This document shows, piece by piece, positions 22,601 through 34,079 of a DNA stretch of 64,000 nt. Position 1 is the stretch's first letter; every line of letters starts with the position of its first letter. Where the stretch lies: assembly GCF_900497805.2 (NCBI RefSeq), contig NW_020954630.1, positions 6,189,864 to 6,253,863 on the forward strand, read 5' to 3'. The notes under the pieces were generated by a model. The model was given only the letters and a program-made list of their open reading frames with translations, ran no database searches and was not told where the DNA came from. Origin of the DNA: Vombatus ursinus. Its lineage: Eukaryota > Chordata > Mammalia > Diprotodontia > Vombatidae. Made by a program: the position numbers and the translations under genes.

Positions 22601-23735
22601 GAAAATCCTTTTACTGAAAATTTTCAGAAGGTATTTATTCTTGATGCATGTATAACAATGAGCAATTGCTGCCCTACAAAAAAAGGGCATGGTAAATTTA
22701 TTCAATGTTAAACAAGCCATACAAATTTATCATGAAATTTTGGTTAGTAGTAGACACAATATAAATACTTGTTCAATAGATTCCCTTGCTTTGGAAATTA
22801 TGATACCAAAAGCAATGATCCCAGTGTATGTAAAAAGGCTCCAATATAATCGGTCCTAATTATTTTACATCCCTTGGTCTTTCTTCAAGATTTACAGAGC
22901 AAAAGATGCAGAAGAGATGAGACTACTTCTCAGAACCATACAGAACTTACAGAAATAAACATAGGTCATTGCACAAAACTCTCATTTTGAAATCTAATAA
23001 GAAATCCACAGTGACACCAACTTCAGAGTAGTACTCTTAAGATTTAAGTCTGGAGTCACGAATGTGCTCCATCCAATGTACCAAGTCCAGAAAAGAACAC
23101 AAAGCAAAAGTGTGGAAACTATCCTATTTTACAAGAACAAGGTAGAGGTGGTTATTCTTCACCAAATGGAAAAGTGTTAACCAAAGAGGCAAGTAAGAGG
23201 CATGTATGCGTGAGTGTGTGTGTGTGTGTGTGTGTTTTTTTACAATGTTTTATATATGGCTTTCATCAATAGTCAAAATGCACCACTTTTGTGAAACCAC
23301 AAAGTGCTAGAACAGGACTATAGATGTATTTTTCCTTTGGGTAGATAGAGGTCTGTAAGATGAGATTCCCAAGTGATTACAGGATAATATATTTGGTAAT
23401 ACTATCCGTGCAAATATACTTTGAGTACAAATAATTACAAGGAGACAATTTCTTTGAAAGAAATATTTTCATCCTATCTTTACTTTCTTTGCCTCGTGGA
23501 TAAAGAAAATGTACTGCATCCATTTTACAGCTTAGCCCTTCAAGGTATTCTTAAGTTACCATCCTAGTGCTATATTCCTGGGGGGTATATCTAGATAAAG
23601 TTGTCTTGGGAATTGCTAAGATTATTCCCTGGCTATACTGCTATACTTGCTTCTTAGTGTTGTGCCGCATCATGCAGCGCCCCCCCCCCCATCACTCCCC
23701 ATGACTTCTTGGCATTCTCTTCCTATCTGCTACCA
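22600..23735. other. unassigned AT-rich unique-looking DNA
   Basis: Looks non-repetitive apart from a (TG)n tract at 23,212-23,235. On the minus strand AATAAATA lies opposite 22,635, so it could be a 3' UTR, but no coding exon or stop-containing frame next to it supports that. Confidence 0.25.
23212..23235. repeat. (TG)n microsatellite
   Basis: About 11-12 TG units followed by a short T run; probably polymorphic. Confidence 0.95.
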
Positions 23736-23739
23736 GCTT

Positions 23740-24005
23740 CACTCAGTTGTCCCATACACACAATATTCCATTTTCCATCTCCAGGCCTTACTACTGGCTG
23801 TCCCTGATGCCTAGAATGCCATCTTCACCTCTGTGTCAGAAGGTCTATTTTCCTTCAACAATAAACTCAAATAGCATCTTCTTCAGGAGGCCTTTCACTG
23901 GCCCTGCAGTTGGTAGTGCTTTCGTTGCCTCGTCCTTGGTACTATACTTGTACTCGAATGTTGTCTCTCTCATTAGAATGGGAACATCTTAGGAGCAGGG
24001 ACTCT
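23740..24005 (+). mobile_element. L3/CR1-type LINE, 3' end
   Basis: Contains gatgcctagaatgcc, caataaactcaaatagc, aggaggcctttcactggcc and gaatgggaacatcttaggagc, the ordered landmarks of the L3 3' end. 5'-truncated, no RT. Diverged but clear. Confidence 0.65.
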
Positions 24006-24029
24006 GTTTGGCAAAGGCAGCTGATGCCA

Positions 24030-24262
24030 TAGTACTGTTAAAGAACTGGGCCTGGAGTCTGAAAGACAAGAGTTGAAATCCAGCTTCAAACAGGTCCTAG
24101 CTACGTGACCCTGGGCAAGTCACAATCCCTTTGCCTCAGTTTCCTGAGCTGTAAAATAGGATAACAACAACCTTGCAAGGGTAGTTGTAAGGACGCAATG
24201 AAACACTATTTGCAAAAAAGTATTTAGCCAATACATAATAGGTGCTAGGTAAGGGCATATTC
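24030..24262 (+). mobile_element. MIR-type CORE-SINE, sense
   Basis: Shows gacaagagttgaaatcc, gtgaccctgggcaagtcac, tgcctcagtttcctgagctg and gtagttgtaaggacgcaatg, the full MIR body from the B box region to the CORE and the 3' part. No clear target duplication. Confidence 0.85.
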
Positions 24263-24913
24263 CCTCCCTGCCTTTATATCCTCAGAGCTTAGTATATAGC
24301 ACCTGACACTTAGTACTTGCTAACAAATTCACTCACTGTGTGGATGAAAGAGAAAACATAAGTGAGGGCGATAATGATATAAAATAACATCTTTGGGGTC
24401 TGGGATAACCTATTTGGGAGATAGGTAGAATGGCTAAAAAGGATATGCCCAGGTTGCTTATTGATGCTAAAACCCTTCTTGCTAGATGTTGTTATAGTAC
24501 AGATCAAGGACTACTCTTATAGTAACCTATTGTAGCTCTCTGGTCAGTCTTTTAAGAGACCTTCACTGAGCAGACAGACTATGAACAACAGTGAAAAATA
24601 CACATCAATAAGGGTAAGATGTCTAGAATTCTCGTGCCTTAGTTTCCTAATTTCTAAAAGGGTGGGATACTATCATCTGTTTCTCCCACATCAGGAGAAG
24701 TTTCAGGTAAAATGTCAGGGCTTTCTAAGTTGTATCATGATCTACAAGAGATGTGGATGAGGTCAATTAGATGAAAAACCACAGGCCAAGAATAATTCCT
24801 GGGTCTAAAAAGAGATTAGGTTGAAACAATGCACTTTAATAACCTACTAGCCTCCTTCTCTGCATGTCATTTGGGCCAAGTTGCAGACATTGTGTTATTA
24901 TTGATCAGACAGT
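24263..24913. other. unassigned, no gene seen
   Basis: Ordinary AT-rich sequence; the 65-codon minus frame at 24,310-24,507 has no homology I recognise. Confidence 0.3.
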
Positions 24914-26773
24914 AGGATGAGGTTGGCAAACTACTACCTGTGGGCCAAATCTGTCCTGCTGCTTGGTTTTCTATGTCCTGCAAGCTAAGAATAGTTTATA
25001 AGTGATTGGAAAAAAAATTTGACACATAAAAGTTAAATGAAATTCAAATTTGTGTCCATAATCAAGTTTTATTGGAAGATAGCTATGTCTGTTTATTTAC
25101 ATATTGCTTGTGGCTGCTTTTGCGCTGCAATGGCAAAGTTCAGTGGCTTGCAACATAGACCATATATGGAGCTCTCATTTCTTCACAGTGCTGCTCCTCT
25201 CACTATAGATAGGTGACTCAGTTATAACTCGACATGTCAAGTACCATGTGTGTTCCCTGCTGTGACATTTTGGTTTGTGCATATTTACATCAAAACAAGG
25301 GGGGGGGGAGTTATTACAACTTTTTTTTCCCCCTAGTTCAGGGCCAAATCAATATTTCTCAGCAAGAACTGCCTTCAACCACTATTATAATATGTCAAAT
25401 GACTTATTTTTAAACTTTTGCCGCAGACTCAACGTTTCTTAATAAAAACCTAAAATTGTATGGCAAGACAATATTTGCAAAACTCTTACTGTGTTAAAGT
25501 CAACTTGACAACATTCAATCAACTCCTGTGAAGTTGCTCTATACGTTTCCCTCACGTCAGAAGCTAAAACTAGAAGCGAGATCTCCATTCCAATTTGCAG
25601 CAGATATATTTTCTGAACCTAAACTACAGTCCCATCAGCATTTTTCAGACCTTAATTCAAGTATGGTGTTTCCATATTTCAAAAATCCATTTATCTGTGC
25701 AATTGAGGAGTTTCCACTTAAATTTCGATTGAAAGTTATTAATCTGCAATGTAATAACATGCTAAAAGACAAATATCAAAAAAAAAAAAAAAGGAATCTT
25801 ATAGAGTTCTCTAAATGCCTTCCAAGTGTCAACTGGTAATTTAAATGTCAGCTGGACCAAACTCATCTCCAACCTGTGGATGGCACAGCCAAACAGAGCA
25901 GGCTAGAAAGACAGGAGAGTTGAGAGCCAAACAGAAGTTTAATTTCAAAGTGAGGAAAACAGCTTGCACTTTCCTAAGAAAGTGGGCTCACTTGTTTACG
26001 GTAGGGGTAGAGATTTTAATCGAGGAAACCATAAATGGCTGGACCACAAGACAGGCGTTCTTGGGTCATGTGAACAGTCTCCAAGTCATTAGGGTCATTG
26101 AGCCTTGTGACTGTTCGGTGGGGCAAGAACCTGGGTTAGGGTGGCCAGGAACATAAGCCTGATTTGGTTCATTTGGCAGTTGCAAGCTCAGGGATTATAA
26201 GCATGTCATGGGATCCGACTGATAACTTTTGGCTACAGCACGTTAGCTTCATTCTCAGTTTGCGAGTCAGGGGCCCCTGGAAAGTAGGGAAGGTCCAACA
26301 AATCTAAATAGTGTAGTCATTACCCATCATATTAATTAATGAAAATTATAAATCTTATTACAACACAAGTAATGCATGTTCTTAATTAAATCACATGCTG
26401 ATGGATTGACACCAGTATTTGGCATTATATGATTCTGTTAAAACAGACCTTCAAAGATAAAATATATGTAAAAATCTCAAAGATCAACATCAGTTGAACA
26501 TTTGCCATCTATTTTGATGACAGAACATCAACTTTGAAGATCAATTAAGCAGAGTGTTATCCTCCATCCCCCAAAGAATTCTAGTCTTATGAGTAGACCA
26601 TCATTACAAAAAAAAAAAAAAAATTTACTCAATTGTATTTTGACTTGTCGATGAAAACTTTGTGGAAATTTGTTATATAAGTACCAACACAATAATCTCA
26701 ATTTTGTCTCTTGGCCTGCAAAGCCTAAAATATTTACCATCTGACCTTTTACAGGAAAGTTTGCCACTCCTGG
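24914..26773 (+). mobile_element. hAT-Charlie DNA transposon relic with transposase end
   Basis: Ends match the Charlie/MER1-like pattern: left gatgaggttggcaaactact, right aggaaagtttgccactcctgg, inverted to each other. After the left end, agttttattggaagatagct and ttgtggctgcttttgcgctg follow the known subterminal text. The plus frame at 25,528-25,839 gives NSSMVFPYFKNPFICAIEEF and then LKVINLQCNNMLKDKY, the conserved NPF...LQCN..L...F region near the C-terminus of hAT transposases. The N-terminal BED finger and catalytic core are missing, so it is internally deleted. About 455 bp of foreign DNA sits at 25,846-26,300. Confidence 0.8.
25846..26300. mobile_element. insertion in the Charlie relic, family unknown
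   Basis: The segment runs from TGTCAGCTGGACC to AGGTCCAACA, so its termini are weak inverted repeats (TGT..GGACC). It is flanked by aatttaaa on the left (25,838-25,845) and aatctaaa on the right (26,301-26,308), 7 of 8 alike. TG...CA ends could also mean an LTR, but I see no TATA or AATAAA in good positions. Confidence 0.4.
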
Positions 26774-27500
26774 CATAAGATATTACTCTCTTAAAAATCA
26801 TGGGGACCCCCAGATGGATTGGGAATAGGCAGGGGAGGTAACAGATAAGATAATAAAATATCCCTTTCAGACTTTTAAGTGGGGTACTTGCATATAAAGG
26901 TCCAAAAACCCTACAGGGCACCAGTAAAGACAATGGCATTCTAAAGTACCTTCTCTCTATTCATGAAAATGGGCAATAGAAGGAACCTAGTTTAGAAATG
27001 GAGAAACCAACTCTCTTAGCCAAGAGTACTAAGTGTCAAGACAGCAAGCTCATTTCAAGGTGCTTATGACTGAATGCAACATGTCGGGAAGAAGTTCTCT
27101 CCCTTCCTTTTTGGCAATGGTGCCTTGACACAGAAGCCAAGGTAGCATAGAGCTACCAACAGATGAGTCAGTGAGAGGTGTCAAACTCCCGACTGGGAGA
27201 TTGCTGGCGGCAGAGAAGTGACTGCTACTGGTGCTAAGGTCTAGGTACCAGCTTTCTCCCAAAGGGCATAGTAGCACCCTAGGCTAGGATGTCAAGGTGA
27301 GGAATGGTAACAGTTTGGTTCCCACAGAATCAATAAGAAAACAAGACAGGGGGAGATTAGGTTATTGATTGATTTCTTGGTTTATTGGTTTACACAAATA
27401 TGTGAACAAGATAAGGGAGTACATCAGGCGATGTCCCCCAAAAGTATCTTGTTTGTCCAGGCTTTCTGCCCCCCCTCCCTGATTGCCACACCACTGCCAC
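26774..27500. other. unassigned, no gene seen
   Basis: No recognised repeat or exon. The minus frames at 26,673-26,939 and 27,050-27,277 lack motifs and overlap other frames. Confidence 0.3.
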
Positions 27501-27507
27501 ATCAGCA

Positions 27508-27822
27508 TTAGGTTTGCTAAATAAGGACACGTATGTTTGGATTGGCTATATCCCGTTTCCTTGCTCTTTGTCTCCAGGGAAGAATTTTCGTGCCTAGATT
27601 GTAAGCCCGCCTCCCAGCCAATGGGAAGAAGGGATAGCAGTGGGAAGGGGTTTGTTTACATTAGGGTATATAACCTCGTTTTGCTTTCTGTGCCTCGACT
27701 CTCTCCTGCTGGTAGTGCACCGGAGGAGGAGACGCCCCTTCTCATGAGATTGTAATAGTGACTTTTGCTTCCAACTTGAAAGGTCTCCGAGTTTAATTGG
27801 GCGAGGGTCGCTGTCCCACACA
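27508..27822 (+). repeat. class II (ERVK-like) LTR, probably solo
   Basis: Has a CCAAT element (agccaatggg, near 27,617), a TATA box (gtatataac, 27,666) and the ending ctgtcccacaca. These match the better-preserved LTR at 31.23-31.70 kb in order and wording. A tcagca/tcagcc pair (near 27,502 and 27,823) may be the 6-bp target duplication. The left edge is uncertain and may lie further upstream. Confidence 0.6.
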
Positions 27823-28220
27823 TCAGCCACATCTGAAGCTAGAAGCAGTGGGATTTTAAACCAAACAGCATCCACAGCAGGTACAGACAAGATGAGTAGA
27901 AACAAAGCATGAGCAGCCCTAAATCACACAGGTTACTTATAAGGAGCACTTACCTACTTGGGAATAGTAGAATAATTGTTCTGCCTACTAAGGGTGTTTA
28001 TGGCAGAGTGCACTTCAAAGTTTCGGGGGACTCCTGTTTCACTGTAGCTTTTCATCAAAGTGCCTTTGCTTTGAACTAATTAATTAGGTCCTCGGGCTGA
28101 ATAATGAAGACAAAAACCCATTTGAGTGAAGGTTCAGGAGTTATAGTTCCAGCGTTGATTCAAAGAGTATCCTGATCCCAGATTATCTGTCCATTAAGGA
28201 ACCATACTTCATATTATAGA
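27823..28220. other. unassigned spacer
   Basis: No recognisable repeat or gene between the LTR and the next transposon. Confidence 0.35.
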
Positions 28221-28225
28221 TTATA

Positions 28226-29540
28226 GGCAAAGTTTCTTAAACCCAGTCGTGACCCCATATGGGGTCACAAAAAAATTTGGCAATAAAAGGTTTCTGAATT
28301 CACAACAACCAAAAATCAATTCAAAATCAGATACATAATTAATTTGAGGTGTTTCTGGCACTTGCCTGTGTTGCATCATCACTTGACTTCACAGCAGCCT
28401 TGGTTCCAAATACACATTCACACTTTGTACTACGCATCGTCACAATGCCACCCAACACCAAGGAATGCTGCCAGAAACACCTTGGCTCAGATTTGAGACT
28501 AAGTTTTCTGCTCTTATAGAAACAGAAGTTTAATTATGGAAAATAAAGACAATATTTTCATACCATCATTCCTCAGCATGTAAATATCAAATTAATATAT
28601 CTTTGGATTGTATTGTATTAGAACATTTAATTTTTAAAATTACCATTATCTCCTTTTACAGAAGCATAAGTGTTTAATTGCAGCAAGACAAAAGCCCTAT
28701 AATACTATTTCTCCACCATCACCTCTGTATGTATGAACATCAAGTAAGCACAAATGTAATTTCATGAGCTAAAGCTAGTATTTGAGAAATTATTAGCAAT
28801 ATTTATATTTTAGGACAGTTTTTTGGTTATGAATAAGTGGCTAAATTTAGACAGAAGAGGTAAAAATATTGATGACAATGCAGCAGAATCTTTGTTACCA
28901 GGTACACCTAAATTGACAAGAAAATGTGTCAAATCATTTTTGCAATATGGCTTTGCTTCTAATAATGATGATTGTGTGGAAAAATCGCTTTGCTTAATTT
29001 GTAATGTGTTTTTGACTTCGGAGAGCATGAACCAGTCAAACTAAAACATCTTAATATCAAGCATGCAGCGTTCTGCAATAATCCAAAGGAAAATTTTGAA
29101 TGACTTAAAATATTCAAATAAAAACAATATTTTGAGAAATTTGTTACTGTCAATGAAAAGTATTTACTTGTATCTTATGAAACTTCTTAATTGCAAAAGC
29201 CAGAAAGCACCCATGCAATAGAAGACCTCTTATTACCTGTTGCTATTAAAATGTCAGAAATAGTTCAAAAAGTATGAGGATGAAATTCATAAAATTCCTT
29301 TATTGAATGATATTGTTTCCAAAACAATTTCTGAAATTAGTAATGACCAATTCCAGCAGCTTAGTACCAGGCCTAATGGCAGCCCAAAGTTTGCAATTCA
29401 GTTAGATGAAACAACTGATATGTCTAACATGGCACAGTTGTTACTTTATATAAGATATGTTTATGAAGGGAGCATACATGAGGAAAAACTTCTGTCTTCC
29501 CTTAGAAAAGGGATGGTCATATTTTAGAAATAGTTATCAA
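28226..29540 (+). mobile_element. hAT transposon relic with BED-finger transposase
   Basis: The left end (agtttcttaaaccca, then gaccccatatggggtcac and tttggcaataaaaggtttctg) is a Charlie-type terminus. The transposase starts at MNKWLNLD (28,829). It has a BED-like zinc finger, with CLICN near residue 55 and a matching KHLNIKHAAF at 29,045 in another frame. Further on come KMSEIVQKV and then FAIQLDETTDMS near 29,395, the conserved first catalytic-aspartate block (LDE.TD) of hAT transposases. Several stops and frame changes separate these parts, and the C-terminal half and right end are missing. It is a different lineage from the 24.9-kb copy. No domesticated gene is implied. Confidence 0.85.
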
Positions 29541-30360
29541 TGTCACCTGAAACCCACATCTATTTAAACAACCCATGTCAATATAATCATCTTACATGGG
29601 AATGCACATATCTCATACAAGCAAAAAACTGAAATGTCTGATTCATGTTGTCATGTTGTTCAAGTACAATATACAAAAGTTGTCTGTTCAACCTGATCGG
29701 GCCTGGCTGCTTTAAGGAAAGGAAAGAAAACTACGATTGCCCCTATAAATCTTCCCAGTGCCCCTAGATGTCTACTAGGGACATTTGTGTAGAGATGCTG
29801 CTGGTATAGGCTTCAGTAAGACTTTTATGAGCATTCTACTCAATCTAACACCAAATTACTCAAAAGATTACTGTTCTAAAATCATGACTCTCAGGGGAAA
29901 CTAAAACATAGTAGAAATGTGTTACCTGCCTCAGATTTGCAAGGATCAAATTATATCTTGAATAACAGGGTTTTACACTTAATAAGAAAACTGTCATTCT
30001 TGTTACAAGGTTAGACTCACTACCAGTTTCCTTGGACTAGTAGCTTTCCCGATAGAGTTTTATAAGCTATATTTTTGGTTATGATTCATTCCTATTTCCT
30101 GGGTACCTCCTCCAACATGTCCTTATTAGTTGAGACCACACAATGGGCAGAAGTATAAAGGCTCATTCTAGAGGAAGTAATTCACCCATAAGGCTTCCCC
30201 AAGTTAAGGAGAAATTTTGGATCCCTTAATACTACTAGTCTGCCTATTAACAAAGCCAGTTAAAGTACTATCAAGTTGACATTCATTTAAGCCCTTATTG
30301 TCAAGTGCTATATAAGTAATGCCAACTGTCAACCTTTACAGTAGAGTTTGCTCTAAGACA
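29541..30360. other. unassigned, no gene seen
   Basis: AT-rich, possibly the eroded rest of the hAT element or intergenic DNA; nothing diagnostic. Confidence 0.3.
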
Positions 30361-31225
30361 AACAAAAATTAGGTTGCATGCATGCACATGTTTATTTTCC
30401 TCAAAGCTGGTGAATCATGCATATAGAGATATGCACAGGAGTTCACTGGGAAAAAGGAGTTCATAGGCCAGTTGAAGGAGACTTTATATCCTTAGGGCAC
30501 CCCACCCCACCCAGGACACCAGTGTCCTTCATCTGCCAAAATAAAATCTTCACAAAACAAACGGTGTGGCCCCAGGATGTCTGGTTTTCTGCCAACTGTA
30601 AACATAGAATGTTGTAAAATAGGGGGTGTCAAGTTAGTGCCTCTAAAAAGGAAGGACCATAAAAAGATAAAGGGAAACTTCTGGTGGGCCACATCCTTGG
30701 CTGAAGAAGGTTCCCAGTTAGCAAAATCCAGCAGGAGGGCTGGAGTTCACTCTGAGAGCAAAGTAATATGGTAGGTTAAGCTCAGAGTGGGCCAAAAATG
30801 TCTTTCCTGGTTGGCCAATCAATTGGTCAAGGTTTTAGGCCTCTCAGGTAGGGGAGAGACCCAAGCTGATTTGGGGCCCCCTGACTGGTTTACAGTAAGC
30901 AAATTTAAGACAGCCTCTGGACTCAAAAGAACTTTATTAGGGAAAAAGGAAGAACATAGATAATAGAAGGCAAAAAAGATTTCAAATGAATTCCATAACC
31001 AATCAAAGCATGCCCTATTTAAAACATCACTGTATTGAGGTGGTGGCAAGGAAAGTTTTTTCTGAGGGCCAAAAAGAGAGAATAGAGAAAAACCTTTTCA
31101 AGATGGGGAATAACTTGCTGCCCAGGACAACCTATTAGAGATCATGCTGGCTAGAAAAAACTTACATAGGAGAATGACCCAAAGGGTTATTATTAGTAAT
31201 ATTAAACTTTGGTGACCAGAACAAG
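30361..31225. other. unassigned, perhaps LTR-derived
   Basis: On the minus strand AATAAAG lies opposite 30,932 in ctttattaggg, and the following text (ccagtcagggggcccc, gggtctctcccc) resembles the U5 of a class II LTR. Termini are not visible. The frames at 30,417-30,774 overlap on both strands and have no motif. Confidence 0.3.
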
Positions 31226-31231
31226 GTTAGT

Positions 31232-31697
31232 TAGTGAGTGGTACGTGGGTACCAGTACCAGTGAAGACCCCTCAGGATATGACCCTCCCCCCCCTTTAGT
31301 TGTGTAAGTAGAAATTCCTGAACTATAGTGTATCCTGTTTATCTCATCCTCTAGCTATATAACCTTGTGAAGAAGACTGTCGAGACCATGGGGCCCCAAA
31401 AAGGGGAACACGCTGCTATTTCAGTACTCCTTTGTTCTCTTCATTGATTCACTCGAATAGATTGTGCCCTTGAGGCTCAGCCAATGGGCCAATGGGAAGG
31501 GGTTATTAGGGTGAGCTATTGCGCTAGAATCTATATAAACCTATTTTGAACAAAGCACTCTTTCACTCTTTGGCTGGCGCCATCTTAGGCGACACGGGAG
31601 TGTCCTTTCTAAAGAAAGCCAATAAAATAGCTTTCCTTTTCGCAAATTCTTGTCAAGACCCTGATTCAAATTTTGAGTAGGTGGTCTCTTTCCCACA
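31232..31697 (+). repeat. solo LTR, class II (ERVK-like), with 6-bp TSD
   Basis: A 466-bp LTR with two CCAAT boxes (gccaatgggccaatgg, near 31,480), a TATA box (tctatataaacc, 31,530), AATAAA (31,621) and the ending ctctttcccacaca. It is flanked by gttagt at 31,226-31,231 and 31,698-31,703, the 6-bp duplication expected of betaretrovirus-type integrases. The left end reads tagtgagtgg instead of TG. No internal region. Confidence 0.8.
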
Positions 31698-31756
31698 CAG
31701 TTAGTAACCAAGATTGGGCTTCAAGGAGCATTTATGTTTGAGTGCCATTATTACAC

Positions 31757-32250
31757 TGTAGGGGTTCGTCCCAAGCTTTGCCTATGAACTTGGTTTACTC
31801 AAATGTTGAGCCCCTGGGGGAAAGCTACCCTTGCCAGCTAGACTCACGAAACAGAGTTATCAACTAGAATGCCAATTTATTAATTCACAAGAAATAATGG
31901 TAATTAGTAATACCTTTAGGAAGAGTTTTTGTTTTTACAGCAAAAGGTGGCTCTCAGTGGCTGCTGACAGACGCAGTAGAACAGAAATCCTATAAACCTA
32001 TGCCCTTGTAGATACAGTGAAAGAGCTCTATATATGATGCAAAGCCCCAATATGACCTCACCCCTACTCTCCCCCCCCATCCCCTCTCTTTGGTCAACAA
32101 GGGTTGATTCAGCCTCACTGAACAAGGCAGCATAGGGTTGAACTTTTCTAGAAAGATCAGAATTCAAAACCCACTAGATATTTAACATCTGATAACAAAC
32201 AAGTAGTCACTCGCTTCTCAGCTTCATTTGGAATATTGTAAGAAGGAACT
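31757..32250 (-). repeat. possible LTR, minus strand
   Basis: The left edge tgtaggggttcgtccc reads GGGACGAACCCCTACA on the minus strand, a typical LTR 3' end. On that strand a TATA-like tatatagagc lies opposite 32,029 and AATAAA lies opposite tttattaatt near 31,878, in the right order. The far end and target duplication are not clear. Confidence 0.5.
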
Positions 32251-33645
32251 ATCTAGATCTTAATCTACAAGGCTAACAGTTCCAGTTTGATAATGTGTAC
32301 TAAGTACATCATAAAAGTTTTCAAAACCTTATGGTTTAAATGCCAGGGTTTGGTTTTGAAAGGAGGGAAGCGGCGGGGTAGAACAAAGTGGCCAAATAAA
32401 CACGGCATTGAGTTGGGAAGTAAAGAAAGCAGGAAGGCCTACCACCACTACCACCAAAAAAGTGAGAATGAAGTTTGACTACAGATTCAGATGGGAATGC
32501 TATTTTCAAAAAGTTAACTTGCACCGATTAATATGTTGATGAGGACTTTTTAGATAAGAAGCTACTAAGTTGTACAATATTCAATAATAAGCTTATCCCT
32601 ATCATTAGTTCCAACCATACTACTTCAAATACCTGTTAACTCTGATAATACACCAAAATGTATTTTTAGGTATTTTGAGAGCTTAAAACCTTCACTAGCT
32701 TTTGCCTACCTGAATAAAGTTCAAATCAAATCCCATAATGGGAAGCTCTCAGCATCTCATCAGGTGCTCAGCAGATCCAAGAGAAAACCTTTGCTTCCCG
32801 TGGCGATTTGAAACTAAGTTGAATTATTTAAAACCTATTCTCTCTCAGCCTCCCCTACCATGTTGTCACTGAATCTGAGTGAGACAGCAGATTTTAAGGT
32901 CCTAGGGTCCACTGGTAGCGATTGACATTAGAGAAAGCTAGAGTTGTTTAACACATGGGGGAGCCGTAGTTGAAAATGAGAGAATGAATATTTTTATTTT
33001 GCTTTTTTTCCCCTATACCTCTATTGTCCGTATGTACTTAAGGCTAAAAAGGGTTTCTACTAGGTAATTAAATGGTCATCCTTATTTAGCAGAATTCAGA
33101 AAAGCTACATTTTATGATCGTTTGCATTTTTCTCTAGCTTCCTCATTTGCTATTACTTTTTAGCTTAAGTCACCTTTCAAAGTAAAATGACTTGCAGTTT
33201 ATGGCACGGATGGAAAATAAAAGCAAGTTTCCTCCCTCTGAAATTAAAGCAACAAGTAGGAAAAGAAACTCAGAAAAGAAAGGCTTTTCAGCTCCATTTG
33301 CTAGAATCCATAGAAACAGGGCTTCTAAAATTAGGTATCTCCTATCTCAAGTTAATACAGTAGCCTTCTCTTCAAGCAGCTTTGGCACTAGTTACTTGCT
33401 GCAAACCCCTACTTTTAATTTAGGCGAGATACTTAAAAGATAACAGTCCCGAATGCCTATAGTTTGAGGATGATGGCAAAAGATGGAAAAAAAACAAACT
33501 TATCCATCCTACTACCACCACCACCACCACCACACCACACCCCCCCCAAAAAAGGAAAAGGTAGAAAGCCTAACCATGCCCTAGTCAGGAATGAAAGTTT
33601 AAGCACAACTGAAACAAGGTAAGCATTTTGCCCTTGTTGTTCAGA
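32251..33645. other. unassigned, no gene seen
   Basis: Unique-looking AT-rich DNA with a CCA-rich microsatellite near 33,509-33,548. Frames at 32,287-32,524 and 33,192-33,443 have no motif or splice context. Confidence 0.3.
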
Positions 33646-33649
33646 CAGT

Positions 33650-33832
33650 TCCCACTCTTCATTACCCTATACGGGGTTCTCCTGGCAAAGGTACTTTAAT
33701 AGTTTGCCATCTACTTCTCCAGAGAATTAAGACAGACAGAGGTTAAGTGATTTGCCCAGGGTCACACAACTAGTGAGCGTCTGAGCCCAAATTGAACTCA
33801 GGTATCCCTGACTTATGGTCCAGCGCTTTTCC
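33650..33832 (-). mobile_element. CORE-SINE, antisense, degraded
   Basis: Carries gtttgccatctacttctcca, gatttgcccagggtcacaca, ctagtgagcgtctgagccc and attgaactcaggtatccctg, the same order as the 2.1-kb SINE. More diverged than that copy. Confidence 0.75.
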
Positions 33833-33872
33833 ACCCCACCCCTCCCCCTCCCCCTCCCCCTCCCCCTCTTTC
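33832..33872. repeat. (CCCCTC)n tandem repeat
   Basis: About six 6-bp units of ccctcc type at the left edge of the GC-rich block. Confidence 0.9.
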
Positions 33873-34079
33873 CCCTCTCGGGCTTCTTTAACAAGCACGC
33901 TGTTACGCCTCCTTCCCTATTGCCTGTCCTGGTCAGGGATGTGAGAAAGGAGTCCTTACATACAGAGGGCTCAGCGTTCTATAAAAGGAGAAAAAAAGAT
34001 CAGAGTGAAAAAAAAAAACCCAACACACAACACATCCTTAAGCACAGCAAACAAAAACGACCAAACAACGAACCCTACT

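Noticed and set aside
22300-23740. 3' UTR of a minus-strand host gene
   Set aside because: Only AATAAA-like words support it; no coding exon or stop codon context was found in 23.7-34 kb on that strand.
28823-29527. Domesticated hAT (ZBED-like) host gene
   Set aside because: The BED finger and LDE block lie in separate broken frames, and transposon termini are still attached, so this is a dead copy.
33509-33548. CRISPR-like or coding repeat
   Set aside because: A CCA/CACC microsatellite with no spacers; the genome is vertebrate.
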